Assembly (NCBI GenBank): GCA_003021015.1
Contig: PXRK01000053.1
Coordinates: forward strand, 1 to 37,655
Direction of reading: 5' to 3'
From: Halobacteriales archaeon QS_4_66_20
GTDB lineage: Archaea > Halobacteriota > Halobacteria > Halobacteriales > Haloarculaceae
Length of the DNA: 37,655 bases
Made by a program: the position numbers and the translations under genes. Positions 1-7,749 of the stretch are shown here, in pieces (position 1 is the first letter of the stretch; each line of letters begins with the position of its first letter). Below the pieces are notes generated by a model, which was given only the letters and a program-made list of their open reading frames with translations, did no database searches and was not told the DNA's origin.

Positions 1-555
1 CAGCCCGACGCCGCCGCAGCCGTGGACGGCGACCCAGTCGCCGGCCTCGACGTCGGCCCGGTGGGCCAGCCCGTGGAAGGAGGTCATGAACCGGCAGCCC
101 AGCCCCGCCATGTCGACCGACGAGACCCCGTCGGGAAGTTCTACGAGGTTGTGGTCGGCGCTGGGGACGTGCAGCTCCTCGGCGAAGGCGCCCTGGACCT
201 GTTCGACGAACCCCAGCGGGACGACGTTCTCACAGGTGTTCGAGAACCCTCGCTGACACTGCGGGCAGGTCCCGTCGCCGATGTTGAACGGGACGGCGAC
301 GTGGTCGCCCTCGCTGACCGTCTCGACGTCCTCGCCGGTTTCGACGACCCGGCCGGCCGGCTCGTGGCCGAGTATCTGTCCCGGCTGCGGCTGAATGCCG
401 AGCCAGTCCCAGTCGCCCATCCAGCCGTGCCAGTCGGACCGGCAGACGCCGCAGGCCTCCAGCTCGACGACGGCCCCCTCCGCGGTCGCATCGGGTGCGT
501 CCACCTCGGTCATCTCGAGCGGTTCACCGTGCTCTTGGAGTACTGCTGCGCGCAT
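1..555 (-). CDS. Zinc-dependent alcohol dehydrogenase (MDR family), C-terminus beyond window
   Basis: This gene runs off the left edge, so only about the N-terminal 185 residues are visible. The translation starts MRAAVLQEHGEP at an ATG at 555. It has the catalytic-zinc cysteine in CGVCRSDWH, the GHEPAGRV motif of medium-chain dehydrogenases, and the structural-zinc cysteines in CPQCQRGFSNTC. It ends inside the GCGGVGL nucleotide-binding turn. These features identify an NAD(P)-dependent zinc alcohol dehydrogenase that interconverts alcohols and aldehydes or ketones in the cytosol; the substrate cannot be read. A TATA-like AATATATT lies about 33 nt upstream (584-592). The missing part is the Rossmann cofactor domain and C-terminus. 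Confidence 0.9.
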   Translation of the reverse strand, partial: MRAAVLQEHGEPLEMTEVDAPDATAEGAVVELEACGVCRSDWHGWMGDWDWLGIQPQPGQILGHEPAGRVVETGEDVETVSEGDHVAVPFNIGDGTCPQCQRGFSNTCENVVPLGFVEQVQGAFAEELHVPSADHNLVELPDGVSSVDMAGLGCRFMTSFHGLAHRADVEAGDWVAVHGCGGVGL

Positions 556-706
556 TGCGTTGTGGATATGTTAACGCATTCCAATATATTTTTCTGTCCG
601 TTCACTGCTGATTTGTTAAGTCATCTCGACACAACTCGGGACTGTCAGGGTCGATACTCGTAGATATCATGCCCTGACGTGTCACAGAGTCACGTCCGGG
701 TGTATA

Positions 707-1279
707 TCACTCCTCAGCCAGCAGCAGGCCGAGGTACGATGTCTGGATCTGTTCGGTCGGGTCGAGCCCCAGTCGCTCCACGACAGCGGCCGCCTCGCTC
801 CGGAGCGCGTCGAGACACTCCTCCCCCTCCGGGCCCGCTTCCAGATCAGTGTCCGTCTCGAGTTCGACCTCGACGAACTCCCCGAGACCGTCGACGGTAT
901 CGAGCGTCACCGTACAGTCGTCCACCACGTACCGCGTCCGCTCCTTGGGGACAGTCACAGCGGGGTCGTACCCCAGCCCCAGCAGAATCTCCCGCACTGC
1001 CTCGCCGTCGTCGACACCAGTTTCGGCCTCCGCCCGGGTCTTCGAGGCGTCCTCGAGTAGCGGCCCCTTGTACGTGACAGCAGCGCGTTGCTCGTCGTCA
1101 CCCTCGTGCCGTTCGCGACGGATCCGAAGCGCCTCGTCAGTCTCCGCGAAGTTGCGGTCCGGCGCATCGAAGTACGTGTCCCTCTGGACCACCGTTCCGG
1201 CGGCGTCTGCGCCGAGTTCCGACAGACGGGGGCGCACCTCGTCGTGGTCGGCCCGGAGTTTCAACTCCACTTCGTACAT
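707..1279 (-). CDS. CYTH-domain protein, class IV adenylate cyclase (CyaB) family
   Basis: A 190-residue protein beginning MYEVELKLRA. The EVELK stretch is the ExExK signature of the CYTH fold, which binds triphosphates and divalent metal in a tunnel. Later acidic and basic strands (VTYKGP, KTRAEAET, KERTRYVVDD, LGEFVEVELET) match the CyaB-like branch over its whole length. Known members are class IV adenylate cyclases or thiamine-/inorganic-triphosphatases, so a cyclase role here is only a family assignment. The start at 1279 is preferred because a TATA-like tract (1303-1309) lies 27 nt upstream, as expected for a leaderless transcript. It is divergent from the FKBP gene. Confidence 0.85.
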   Translation of the reverse strand: MYEVELKLRADHDEVRPRLSELGADAAGTVVQRDTYFDAPDRNFAETDEALRIRRERHEGDDEQRAAVTYKGPLLEDASKTRAEAETGVDDGEAVREILLGLGYDPAVTVPKERTRYVVDDCTVTLDTVDGLGEFVEVELETDTDLEAGPEGEECLDALRSEAAAVVERLGLDPTEQIQTSYLGLLLAEE

Positions 1280-1302
1280 GGTCGGGCGTCCGACCGCTGG
1301 GC

Positions 1303-1309
1303 GTAAAAA
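1303..1309 (-). promoter_or_regulatory. TATA-like box for the CYTH gene
   Basis: The sequence TTTTTAC is centred 27 nt before the ATG at 1279. This spacing implies a leaderless mRNA and supports that start. Confidence 0.5.
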
Positions 1310-1424
1310 CACACGCTTTCGGGGACGATGTGGCCGCCGTCGGCCGATCGGTGTGGCGTGCTACCGTGCGGGACGACCGCACCGAAACGGTGTCCTTAAG
1401 AGTACTACGACTGACTCTCACGGT

Positions 1425-2474
1425 ATGAGCAACGATTCCGAGGCCGAGAGCGAGGCGGCCGGCGGCGGCGACGAGGAAGCCGAACAATCACAGGAAGAGA
1501 CGGGGCTGCAGGAGGACGACTTCGTCCTGCTCGACTACACCGCGCGCACGACCGACGACGGGACGCTCGTCGACACGACGGACCCCGAGGTCGCGGAGGA
1601 CGAAGACGTCGACGCCGACCAGGAGTTCGCCCCCCGCACCATCGTGCTCGGTCACGGGCACATCTTCCAGTCCGTCGAGGACGACATCATGGGCAAGGAG
1701 GTCAGCGGCACCGGCACCGTGACCGTCCCCGCCGAGGAGGCGTTTGGCACCTACGACGAGGACGAGGTCCGCACGATCAGCAAGGACAAGATCCCCGAGG
1801 ACGACCGCTATCCGGGCGCCCAGGTCCGAATCGACGGCCAGGAGGGGTTCGTCGAGACGATCATCGGCGGTCGCGCGCGCGTCGATTTCAATCACCCCCT
1901 CGCCGGCGACGACATCGAGTACGAGTACGAAGTCGTCGACGTCGTCGAAGACCGCGAGGAGAAGGCCAGTGGCCTGCTGGACGTGTTCCTCGACATGGAC
2001 CTGAACATCTGGTTCCAGACCGACACTGTCGAGGAGGAGCAGCTGGTCGAACCCGACGAGGACGGGGAAGCCGACGAGGACGGGGAAGCCGCCGAGGAGG
2101 AGCCAGAAGGTGAGGACGCCGACGCCGAAAGCGAGGAAGACGCCGAAGAGGAAGAGGAACAGAAAGATGAGGAGGAACCCGAGCCCGAGTTCGAAACCGT
2201 CGAGGTCGAGAAAGACTCGCTGTACATCGAGGCGACGCCGGAGCTGACGATGAACCAGCAGTGGATGATGCAGAAACAGCAGATCGGCCAGCAGCTGATC
2301 GACCTCCTGGGGATCGACCGGATCGTCGTCCAGGAGACCATCGACAGCAGCGGCATGGGCATGCCCGGCATGATGGGCGGCATGGGGGGCATGGGCGGTG
2401 GCGGCGGCGACATCGAGGAGGCCCTCGAGGAAGCCGACATCGACGCCGACGACCTCGCCGAGGAACTCGAATAA
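1425..2474 (+). CDS. FKBP/SlyD-type peptidyl-prolyl cis-trans isomerase with acidic linker and Met/Gly tract
   Basis: A 349-residue protein. Residues 30-175 form an FKBP domain of the SlyD-like class with an inserted flap: DDFVLLDYTART, then DDIMGKEVSGTGTVTVPAEEAFG, and ARVDFNHPLAGDDI near its end. It catalyses proline isomerisation and probably acts as a cytosolic folding chaperone. The protein then departs from a short SlyD. Residues 202-256 are almost all Asp/Glu and include a perfect 18-bp tandem repeat (2055-2072 and 2073-2090). After a conserved C-terminal domain comes a Met/Gly-rich run (about 310-328) and an acidic tail. The start ATG at 1425 has a TATA-like CTTAAG about 27 nt upstream (1395-1400). 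Confidence 0.9.
   Translation: MSNDSEAESEAAGGGDEEAEQSQEETGLQEDDFVLLDYTARTTDDGTLVDTTDPEVAEDEDVDADQEFAPRTIVLGHGHIFQSVEDDIMGKEVSGTGTVTVPAEEAFGTYDEDEVRTISKDKIPEDDRYPGAQVRIDGQEGFVETIIGGRARVDFNHPLAGDDIEYEYEVVDVVEDREEKASGLLDVFLDMDLNIWFQTDTVEEEQLVEPDEDGEADEDGEAAEEEPEGEDADAESEEDAEEEEEQKDEEEPEPEFETVEVEKDSLYIEATPELTMNQQWMMQKQQIGQQLIDLLGIDRIVVQETIDSSGMGMPGMMGGMGGMGGGGGDIEEALEEADIDADDLAEELE
2055..2090 (+). repeat. 18-bp perfect tandem duplication inside the FKBP gene
   Basis: Two adjacent identical 18-mers (GACGAGGACGGGGAAGCC) encode DEDGEA twice in the acidic linker. Replication slippage that preserved the reading frame is the likely origin. Confidence 0.9.
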
Positions 2475-2555
2475 CGCCGGAGAGCTCGGACGCCTATGGC
2501 TGTGACGCACGAACTGTGACACCGTAGTGGTAACGAATCACCGAACCGAGCAGGG

Positions 2556-2561
2556 TTTAAA
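2556..2561 (+). promoter_or_regulatory. TATA box of the sco-tlpA genes
   Basis: TTTAAA lies 27 nt before the ATG at 2585. This supports 2585 over the ATG at 2570 as the leaderless start. Confidence 0.6.
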
Positions 2562-2584
2562 CTGTTGAGATGCTACACTCAACT

Positions 2585-3316
2585 ATGCACAGACGGGACT
2601 TCCTGAAAGCGGGGACAGCAACGGGGGTCGCGATGTCCGCGGCCGGCTGTCTCGACGTCGGGCCGCTGTCGAGTTCGCCGGGGGCGACGGACGACGTCGT
2701 GCTCGAGAAGCCCGAGCAGTACGACGACCTCCGGTCCGCCCGTGACGAGGGCGCTCTCGAGTACCCGATTCACGCCGACCCGCTGCCCGAGGCGACCGTC
2801 CCGGCGCCGCTGCACGACCGCGAGGTCACGACGACGGAGTTCGTCGGCGACCGGCACGTCCTGATGACGTTCATCTTCACACGGTGTCCCAACGCGTGTC
2901 AGCTCCTCACGGACGCCCTCCGGCACGTCCAGGACGAGTCCGTCGAGGACGGGTTCGCCGACGACGTGGCGTTCATGCCGGTGACGTTCGACCCCGAACA
3001 CGACACCGCCGACAAACTGCGGGCTCACGGTGAACGGCACGGGGTGATCCGGGAGCCAGACCACTGGTACTACCTCCGGCCGGACGGGCCGGAGCGTGCG
3101 GACGAAGTCGTCAACGGGCAGTTCGGGATCGGGTTCGAGTACCTCTCGCCGGAGGAACGCGAGGAGCGCGAGTTGGGCGAGGACATGTTCTTCCAGCACA
3201 TCTCGGCCATCCTGCTGGCGAACAAGGACGGGTACGTCGAACGGCTGTACACCGGCCAGGAGGCCAGTCCGGTCACTCTGGTTGACGGCGTCGAAACGCT
3301 ACGGGAGCGGTGGTAA
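2585..3316 (+). CDS. SCO1/SenC family lipoprotein, copper chaperone for terminal oxidase assembly
   Basis: A 243-residue protein. The N-terminus MHRRDFLKAG is a twin-arginine signal followed by a lipobox SAAGC (Cys22), so the mature protein is predicted to be a lipid-anchored extracytoplasmic protein. The thioredoxin-fold domain carries the Sco CxxxC motif CPNAC (Cys101, Cys105) and a downstream histidine (FFQHIS, His205), the usual Cu ligands. Sco proteins deliver copper to, or reduce, the CuA site of cytochrome c oxidase. The TATA position supports the start at 2585. The next gene starts one base after this stop codon, and a CcdA homologue follows, which fits a role in respiratory complex assembly. 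Confidence 0.92.
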   Translation: MHRRDFLKAGTATGVAMSAAGCLDVGPLSSSPGATDDVVLEKPEQYDDLRSARDEGALEYPIHADPLPEATVPAPLHDREVTTTEFVGDRHVLMTFIFTRCPNACQLLTDALRHVQDESVEDGFADDVAFMPVTFDPEHDTADKLRAHGERHGVIREPDHWYYLRPDGPERADEVVNGQFGIGFEYLSPEEREERELGEDMFFQHISAILLANKDGYVERLYTGQEASPVTLVDGVETLRERW

Positions 3317-3317
3317 C

Positions 3318-3848
3318 GTGAGACGACGCGAACTCCTCGCTGGCGTCGGCGCGCTGGGTGCGCTCGGCGTCGGCGGCGCGGTCGCGTTCACCGACCTGAG
3401 CCTCACCGACAGTGGCGGCGTTCAGGGCGTCGAACCGGTCGAAATCCAGCGGTTCGAGGCCCGCGGCAGCCCGCAGGGGACGGAGATGGTGCCGGAGCCG
3501 GACCGGGTGACGTTCGTCGAGATGTTCGCCACCTGGTGTGGGATCTGCCAGCGGAACATGCCAGAACTCGTCGAGGCCGCCGAAGCGGTCGACGACGACG
3601 TGCAGTTCCTCTCTGTCACCAACGAGCCAGTCGGGCAGACCGTCCAGCCGGCCGACGTCGTGGAGTGGTTCGAGTCCCGCGGCGGGAACTGGCACCTGGC
3701 GGTCGACGACGAACTGGAGCTGAGCAGGCGGGTCGACGCGACGGGCGTCCCAACGCACCTGGTGTTCGACGCCGAGAACCGGATCACCTGGGAGAAAACC
3801 GGGTTCACAGAGAGCGATACCATCGTCGAGCAGATCCAAAGCGCCTGA
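3318..3848 (+). CDS. TlpA-like thioredoxin-fold protein with N-terminal export signal
   Basis: A 176-residue protein starting at GTG 3318, one base after the Sco stop, so the two are co-transcribed. The N-terminus RRRELLAG followed by a hydrophobic stretch looks like a Tat signal or membrane anchor, placing the domain outside the membrane. The active site is WCGIC (Cys74, Cys77) in FVEMFATWCGICQRNMPEL, and the cis-proline segment TGVPTHLVFD is present. This is a TlpA/ResA-type thiol-disulfide oxidoreductase. It probably reduces the Sco protein or apocytochrome cysteines with electrons passed by the CcdA homologue encoded next. Confidence 0.9.
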   Translation: MRRRELLAGVGALGALGVGGAVAFTDLSLTDSGGVQGVEPVEIQRFEARGSPQGTEMVPEPDRVTFVEMFATWCGICQRNMPELVEAAEAVDDDVQFLSVTNEPVGQTVQPADVVEWFESRGGNWHLAVDDELELSRRVDATGVPTHLVFDAENRITWEKTGFTESDTIVEQIQSA

Positions 3849-3885
3849 TACTGAGTATTGTGAGTCGTTCCGGGATCGACTGAAC

Positions 3886-4551
3886 ATGGCATCCACGACC
3901 GCAATGACAGCGTTCGCAATCGGCGCGGGGACGGCGACGTTTTTCTCGCCGTGCGTCTACGCCCTGTTGCCCGGATACGTCAGCTACTACGTCGCGTCCG
4001 TCGACGAGGAGGGGGCGCCGCTGGCGGGTGCGACGGCGCGCGGGCTGGCGGCGACCGCGGGCGCCGTCGGGACGTTCGCCGTGCTCTCGGTGGTGGCCGT
4101 CCTCGCGAGCGAAACGGTCGAGCAGGCGATCCCGGTGATCGAGCCGCTGGTCGGCGTCGCGCTGGTCGCGCTCGGTCTGCTGGTGTTCTGGGAGGGTGCC
4201 GTCTCGCTGTCTGTCCCGCTGCCGAAACGCCGCAGCAGCGTGCTCGGGTTCGGGCTGTTCGGTGCGGGCTACGCGGTGGCCGCGACAGCCTGCGTGCTCC
4301 CCGTGTTTCTCTCGGTCGCGCTGCAGGCTGTCAGCCTCGGCGTCGGCGGCACAATCGTCGTCTTCGCCGCCTACGCCGGGACGTTCGGCGCACTGATGCT
4401 GGCGGCGACCATTGCGACCGCTGTCGGTCACGACGCGCTCCTCGGCCGGATGACTACCCACTTGGGCCTGCTGAGGCGGGCCGCCGGCGTGGCTATCGTC
4501 CTGGCGGGTGTGGCGCAGCTGTACGTCGCCTGGCAGGTTTCGGCCGCGTGA
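3886..4551 (+). CDS. ccdA: CcdA/DsbD-type transmembrane thiol-disulfide carrier
   Basis: A 221-residue integral membrane protein with about six hydrophobic segments. The two expected membrane cysteines sit in FFSPCVYALLPGY (Cys23) and AATACVLPVF (Cys136), matching the redox pair of the CcdA family, which moves reducing equivalents from cytoplasmic thioredoxin across the membrane. Its position after sco and tlpA genes supports a shared role in cytochrome or CuA maturation. The start ATG at 3886 lies 37 nt after the tlpA stop. No nearby alternative start fits the membrane topology better. Confidence 0.88.
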   Translation: MASTTAMTAFAIGAGTATFFSPCVYALLPGYVSYYVASVDEEGAPLAGATARGLAATAGAVGTFAVLSVVAVLASETVEQAIPVIEPLVGVALVALGLLVFWEGAVSLSVPLPKRRSSVLGFGLFGAGYAVAATACVLPVFLSVALQAVSLGVGGTIVVFAAYAGTFGALMLAATIATAVGHDALLGRMTTHLGLLRRAAGVAIVLAGVAQLYVAWQVSAA

Positions 4552-4565
4552 ACCACCTCGGGGTC

Positions 4566-4675
4566 ATACTGTCGGACGTAACTCTGTGTCACGTCGTGAC
4601 ACTCTCCTGGCTGTATTCGCACGGTTGAACGGCTGAACGTGACGCGTAATTTCACGAAATTACGTCCGACAGTAT
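4566..4675. mobile_element. 110-bp MITE-like element with 16-bp terminal inverted repeats
   Basis: The ends ATACTGTCGGACGTAA (4566-4581) and TTACGTCCGACAGTAT (4660-4675) are perfect inverse complements. Inside are two further palindromes: GTGTCACGTCGTGACAC (4586-4602) and CGTAATTTCACGAAATTACG (4645-4664), the second overlapping the right terminal repeat. No protein is encoded. It sits between the convergent ccdA and histidine kinase genes, so it may also act as a bidirectional terminator. No clear target-site duplication is visible. A non-autonomous transposable element is an inference from the architecture. Confidence 0.6.
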
Positions 4676-4697
4676 CAACTGGTTCGAAGCTGATCGG

Positions 4698-6317
4698 TCA
4701 TCGGTCCTGGTCGGGGACCCGGAGTTCGACGGTCGTCCTGCCGTCGTTGTCGATCGAGAGCTCGCCGTTGAACTTCGTCACGGCCCACTTGAGCTGCCAG
4801 AGGCCCAGCCCGGTCGCGTGCTGCAGGGGCGTCTCCGTCCCGGCTGAAATCGTCTCGATTTCCTCGTCCGGAATTCCCGAGCCGTCGTCGACGACAGTGA
4901 GGCAGTGCCCCGGTTCGATCGGTTCGAGCGTCACATGGACTTCAGTGTCCGCCCGGGAGAGGGCGTTCTTGATGGCACTCTCGGTGGCAGCGACCAGCGC
5001 GTGGCGCTCGGTAACCACCATCGCTTCCTCGGGGACCGACAGCGAGAGTTCGACGCCGTTTTGGGTGCGGGCGTTCTCGGCGATCTCGCGAACCAGTGCC
5101 GCCACGTCGACGTCGCCGGTCGTCGAGGGCTGGGAGACGATCTGGTCGATCGAGCGTGCGCTGCGGCCGAGTTCGGTCAGCCGATCGGCGGACTCGATGA
5201 TGGAGTCGGCGTACCCGTCCGCCGTCTCGTCGGCCAGGACCTCGGCGTTGCTCTTGATCACCTCGATCTGATTGCGGAGGTTGTGCCGGAGCACTCTGTT
5301 GAGCACTTCCAGGCGCTGTTCGCGCAGCTCCAGTTCGGTGACGTCGTGGAGGCTCAGCGTGTGCCCGAGTTCCCGGTCGTGCTGGTCGGTCAGCCGCGAG
5401 ATCACCGGGTCGAACTGCCGACTCCCCTCGTCCGTGAGGAGTTCGATCGTCTCCATCCCCTCCACGTCGTCGATGCTGGCTCCGATGACCTCGGACAGTT
5501 CCTCGCCGAGCGCCCCAGTCTTCGAGACGTCGAGGCGGTCGGCGGCGGTCCGATTGAGCCGGATCACGCGCTCTTCCTCGTCGACGACGAACATCAGATC
5601 CTCGGTCTGCCTGACGATCACGCGCTCGCCGATCCGACCGACAGCGGGCGTCGACTGGAACGTCTCGTACCGGTACAGCGACGCACCCACCGCTGCTGTA
5701 CACCCGACCATACCGAGAGTGAACATGCCAACTGCGGGCCCTTCACCGAGCGATTCGATGATCGGGCTCGAGAAGTTCGCGATAATGAAGTGGGTGACCG
5801 GGGCGAGCGACAGGACGACCCCCTGACGAAGCGTCAGGTGCCCGTAGCGGTAGGACGTTCTGACCACGAGATAACACCCGATCGTCAGTAGTCCGATCAG
5901 GTACAACGCGCTCAGCGAGCCGAGTATACCGAAGATTGTGCGTTCACCGAACCAGATGCTGGTGAACAGCAGCGGAAAAGCGGCCGCGGGCAACGTCAGT
6001 GCGACGATGGTCCGACGCGTAATCCGGGTGTACGTCCCCGTGTACTGGAGGACGAACGTGATCCATGGAATCATCGTGAGCGCCCACAGCGAGATGCCGA
6101 GCGGCGACCAGATGTGCCCCCCGATATCGAACGTCGGTGCTGCCAGGCTGGCGACCGCGATCCCCACCAGGCCGATTCCCGTAATCGAGACGAACGCGAC
6201 GAACGGGACCGTCCCCGGTTGATCCCATGTCCGGTACGTGTGATACCCCATCGCACTGAGGACTACCCCGGTGCACAGCAACACCAACTGGAACGCAGTC
6301 GCCAGTCCGATGGCCAT
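4698..6317 (-). CDS. Membrane sensor histidine kinase (7TM, PAS, HATPase)
   Basis: A 539-residue protein. Residues 1-215 contain about seven hydrophobic helices resembling the N-terminal 7TM sensor region of haloarchaeal kinases. Residues 225-325 form a PAS domain (EDLMFVVDEEERVIRLNRTAAD). The phosphoacceptor is His345 in RVLRHNLRNQI. The ATPase domain has Asn451 (AIKNAL), the G1 box DDGSGIPD and the G2 box GLGLWQLKW. No receiver domain is fused and no response regulator is adjacent, so this is an orphan kinase with an unknown partner. The stimulus is unknown. The ATG at 6317 has an AT-rich TATA-like stretch about 29 nt upstream. Confidence 0.92.
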   Translation of the reverse strand: MAIGLATAFQLVLLCTGVVLSAMGYHTYRTWDQPGTVPFVAFVSITGIGLVGIAVASLAAPTFDIGGHIWSPLGISLWALTMIPWITFVLQYTGTYTRITRRTIVALTLPAAAFPLLFTSIWFGERTIFGILGSLSALYLIGLLTIGCYLVVRTSYRYGHLTLRQGVVLSLAPVTHFIIANFSSPIIESLGEGPAVGMFTLGMVGCTAAVGASLYRYETFQSTPAVGRIGERVIVRQTEDLMFVVDEEERVIRLNRTAADRLDVSKTGALGEELSEVIGASIDDVEGMETIELLTDEGSRQFDPVISRLTDQHDRELGHTLSLHDVTELELREQRLEVLNRVLRHNLRNQIEVIKSNAEVLADETADGYADSIIESADRLTELGRSARSIDQIVSQPSTTGDVDVAALVREIAENARTQNGVELSLSVPEEAMVVTERHALVAATESAIKNALSRADTEVHVTLEPIEPGHCLTVVDDGSGIPDEEIETISAGTETPLQHATGLGLWQLKWAVTKFNGELSIDNDGRTTVELRVPDQDR

Positions 6318-6362
6318 TGCTAGGGGTTCACCGGTGATCCATCAAAAAGGTGGTTGATCCGT

Positions 6363-6677
6363 TCACGACGATCTCGTCTTCCCCACCCTTTGGTCGTCCT
6401 CGACGGTCTCGGCGTCGTTGTACAGCCCCGAGAGCGGCGGCTCCGAGACGGCCGGATTGCTCGTCCGTTTGACCGCCAGCAGGTGGCCGCCGACCGTGGG
6501 GTTCGGCGCGAGCGGGACCGCGACTACTGCCCCGGCGGTGGCGAGAACTGTGGCGAGGGTCCCGTGGATACCGAGGACCGACAGCAGGTCCCGCCGGAGG
6601 CGCATCCGGGTACGGTCCGACACCATACAGCACCGCTCGGAGGCGTCCGTTGTGAGCGTTGCGCTCTCGCTCCGCAC
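6363..6677 (-). CDS. Small haloarchaeal membrane protein, function unknown
   Basis: A 104-residue open frame with strongly G/C-biased third positions, as in neighbouring real genes. It has one or two hydrophobic helices (LLSVLGIHGTLATVLATAGA onward) and a soluble C-terminus. I do not recognise a family. The start is uncertain. The GTG at 6677 has a TATA-like CCATTTTACC 26 nt upstream (6699-6708), fitting a leaderless transcript. An ATG at 6626 would shorten it to 87 residues. It lies just upstream of the histidine kinase on the same strand, with only 45 nt to the kinase start, so the two may be linked. Confidence 0.55.
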   Translation of the reverse strand: MRSESATLTTDASERCCMVSDRTRMRLRRDLLSVLGIHGTLATVLATAGAVVAVPLAPNPTVGGHLLAVKRTSNPAVSEPPLSGLYNDAETVEDDQRVGKTRSS

Positions 6678-6772
6678 GTCCGCCGGGCGTCCGTGAAGGT
6701 AAAATGGTTCTTTGACTCTCAGGTACTGGTTTATGAGTCCCGATCAAGGGGACAGACGAGGAGAGACGCCAC

Positions 6773-7021
6773 ATGTCACGAGACCACGCCTCCACGGCGC
6801 GTCACGCCGTCCTGCGATCCCTGACGGGATTGCTCTCCCGCTACTACGGCGTCACCCCACCGCAGGTCCGCGCGGTCCCGTTCTGGCTGACCGTGCTGCT
6901 CCCCTGGGCAGTCCTCCTAGTGACCGTCACCGGAACCGCGACCGACAGGCCGGCCCTCCTCGCCGGCCTGGTCGGTGCGACCCTGCTGTGTGCAGTACTC
7001 GGCCGCCGCTACCCCCAGTAA
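6773..7021 (+). CDS. Small membrane protein, PspC-like in size and layout, function unknown
   Basis: An 82-residue protein with a basic amphipathic N-terminus (MSRDHASTARHAVLRSLTGLLSRYYGVTP is the general region) and two hydrophobic helices near residues 37-55 and 60-78, ending in GRRYPQ. Codon use is typical of the surrounding genes. A TATA-like TTTATG is at 6730-6735, and GAGGAG (6758-6763) may serve as a ribosome-binding site. It is divergent from the small membrane gene at 6363. The layout loosely recalls short envelope-stress (PspC-like) proteins, but I would not assign a function. Confidence 0.7.
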   Translation: MSRDHASTARHAVLRSLTGLLSRYYGVTPPQVRAVPFWLTVLLPWAVLLVTVTGTATDRPALLAGLVGATLLCAVLGRRYPQ

Positions 7022-7156
7022 CGATGTCGACAGAGCCCGAATCGCCTTCCCCGACGGCAATGGAATCGTCCGCCAACAGACAGCGCGAGGCTGCCGATCT
7101 GCGGATCGAACGCTGGGCGTACTCGAATGCGAGGACCTGGCGGATCACACTCGCCA

Positions 7157-7621
7157 TCAGATCCCTTCGATGGAGCGCAGCGTCTCCGCGACGTCGGCCG
7201 GCGCGCCGGCGCGGCCCCCCCGAACGCGGTGGGTCGGGATCAGGATCGGCGCCGGGTTCTCGCCGAGCGCGTCGCGGACGGCCGCCAGATCTTCCTCTTC
7301 GTCGGGATCGCGTCCCGGGACCATCATCGCGACCTGCTCGATCGACCCCGACTCGCCGTACGGGATCTCCCGGACCTTCTCGAGCACGGCCCGGGTATCC
7401 GTCGGCATCGTCATCGCCACAGTCACGTCGGCGAAGTCGTCCTGCTCGCCGTCGAGGTACGCCGCGATCCTGTCGAGGAGTTCGTGCTCGTCCGACCCGT
7501 CCGGGACATCAGCGGGAAACTCCACGGAGAGGACGCGCCCCTGTGCGATCCCGAGCTGGACGTACCGATCAAGAACTGTGGACTCGCGGGCGTAGATCCC
7601 CGCCGCCTCGTCAGTTGCCAT
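7157..7621 (-). CDS. Alkyltransferase-like protein: MGMT family without the acceptor cysteine
   Basis: A 154-residue protein related to the DNA-binding domain of O6-methylguanine-DNA methyltransferases. The family hallmarks are VREIPYGESGSIEQVA and the C-terminal ILIPTHRVRGGRAG. In true MGMT the latter is PCHRV with the suicide cysteine. Here Thr130 replaces it, and no cysteine occurs anywhere in the protein. It should therefore bind or flag alkylated DNA, like ATL proteins, rather than repair it by direct transfer; this is inference. The ATG at 7621 is chosen because the upstream extension lacks family similarity and a TATA-like segment sits about 27 nt before it. Confidence 0.75.
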   Translation of the reverse strand: MATDEAAGIYARESTVLDRYVQLGIAQGRVLSVEFPADVPDGSDEHELLDRIAAYLDGEQDDFADVTVAMTMPTDTRAVLEKVREIPYGESGSIEQVAMMVPGRDPDEEEDLAAVRDALGENPAPILIPTHRVRGGRAGAPADVAETLRSIEGI

Positions 7622-7749
7622 ACCGCACACTCGGCGAGCCAGGCGTGAAAGCGCTTCGAGACTCTCGGGCATCCCGATTGGGTCCAGACCCATAGGTCGT
7701 CGAGAACGTCGTATAGCTTCTTGTCTGTCAACGAGATGGTGTTCCCGCG

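Noticed and set aside
849..1424. In-frame upstream extension of the FKBP gene.
   Set aside because: It is the antisense shadow of the CYTH gene; the TATA spacing and family start place the FKBP start at 1425.
3846..3884. Possible fourth copy of the hairpin element arm between tlpA and ccdA (TTGTGAGTCGTTC).
   Set aside because: Only short scattered matches to the 111-bp elements and no inverted partner; similarity is near chance.
6927..7157. Minus-strand frame of 76 residues starting inside the MGMT-like stop codon (TGATG).
   Set aside because: The overlap looks like coupling, but the sequence is basic and low-complexity and its last third is antisense to a well-supported small gene.
7024..7695. 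Plus-strand frame starting MSTEPESPSPTAMESS two bases after the small membrane gene at 6773.
   Set aside because: The first 45 or so codons look coding and the spacing suggests an operon, but the frame then runs through the antisense of the MGMT-like gene with arginine-rich shadow composition. A short gene cut by a frameshift is possible but unsupported.
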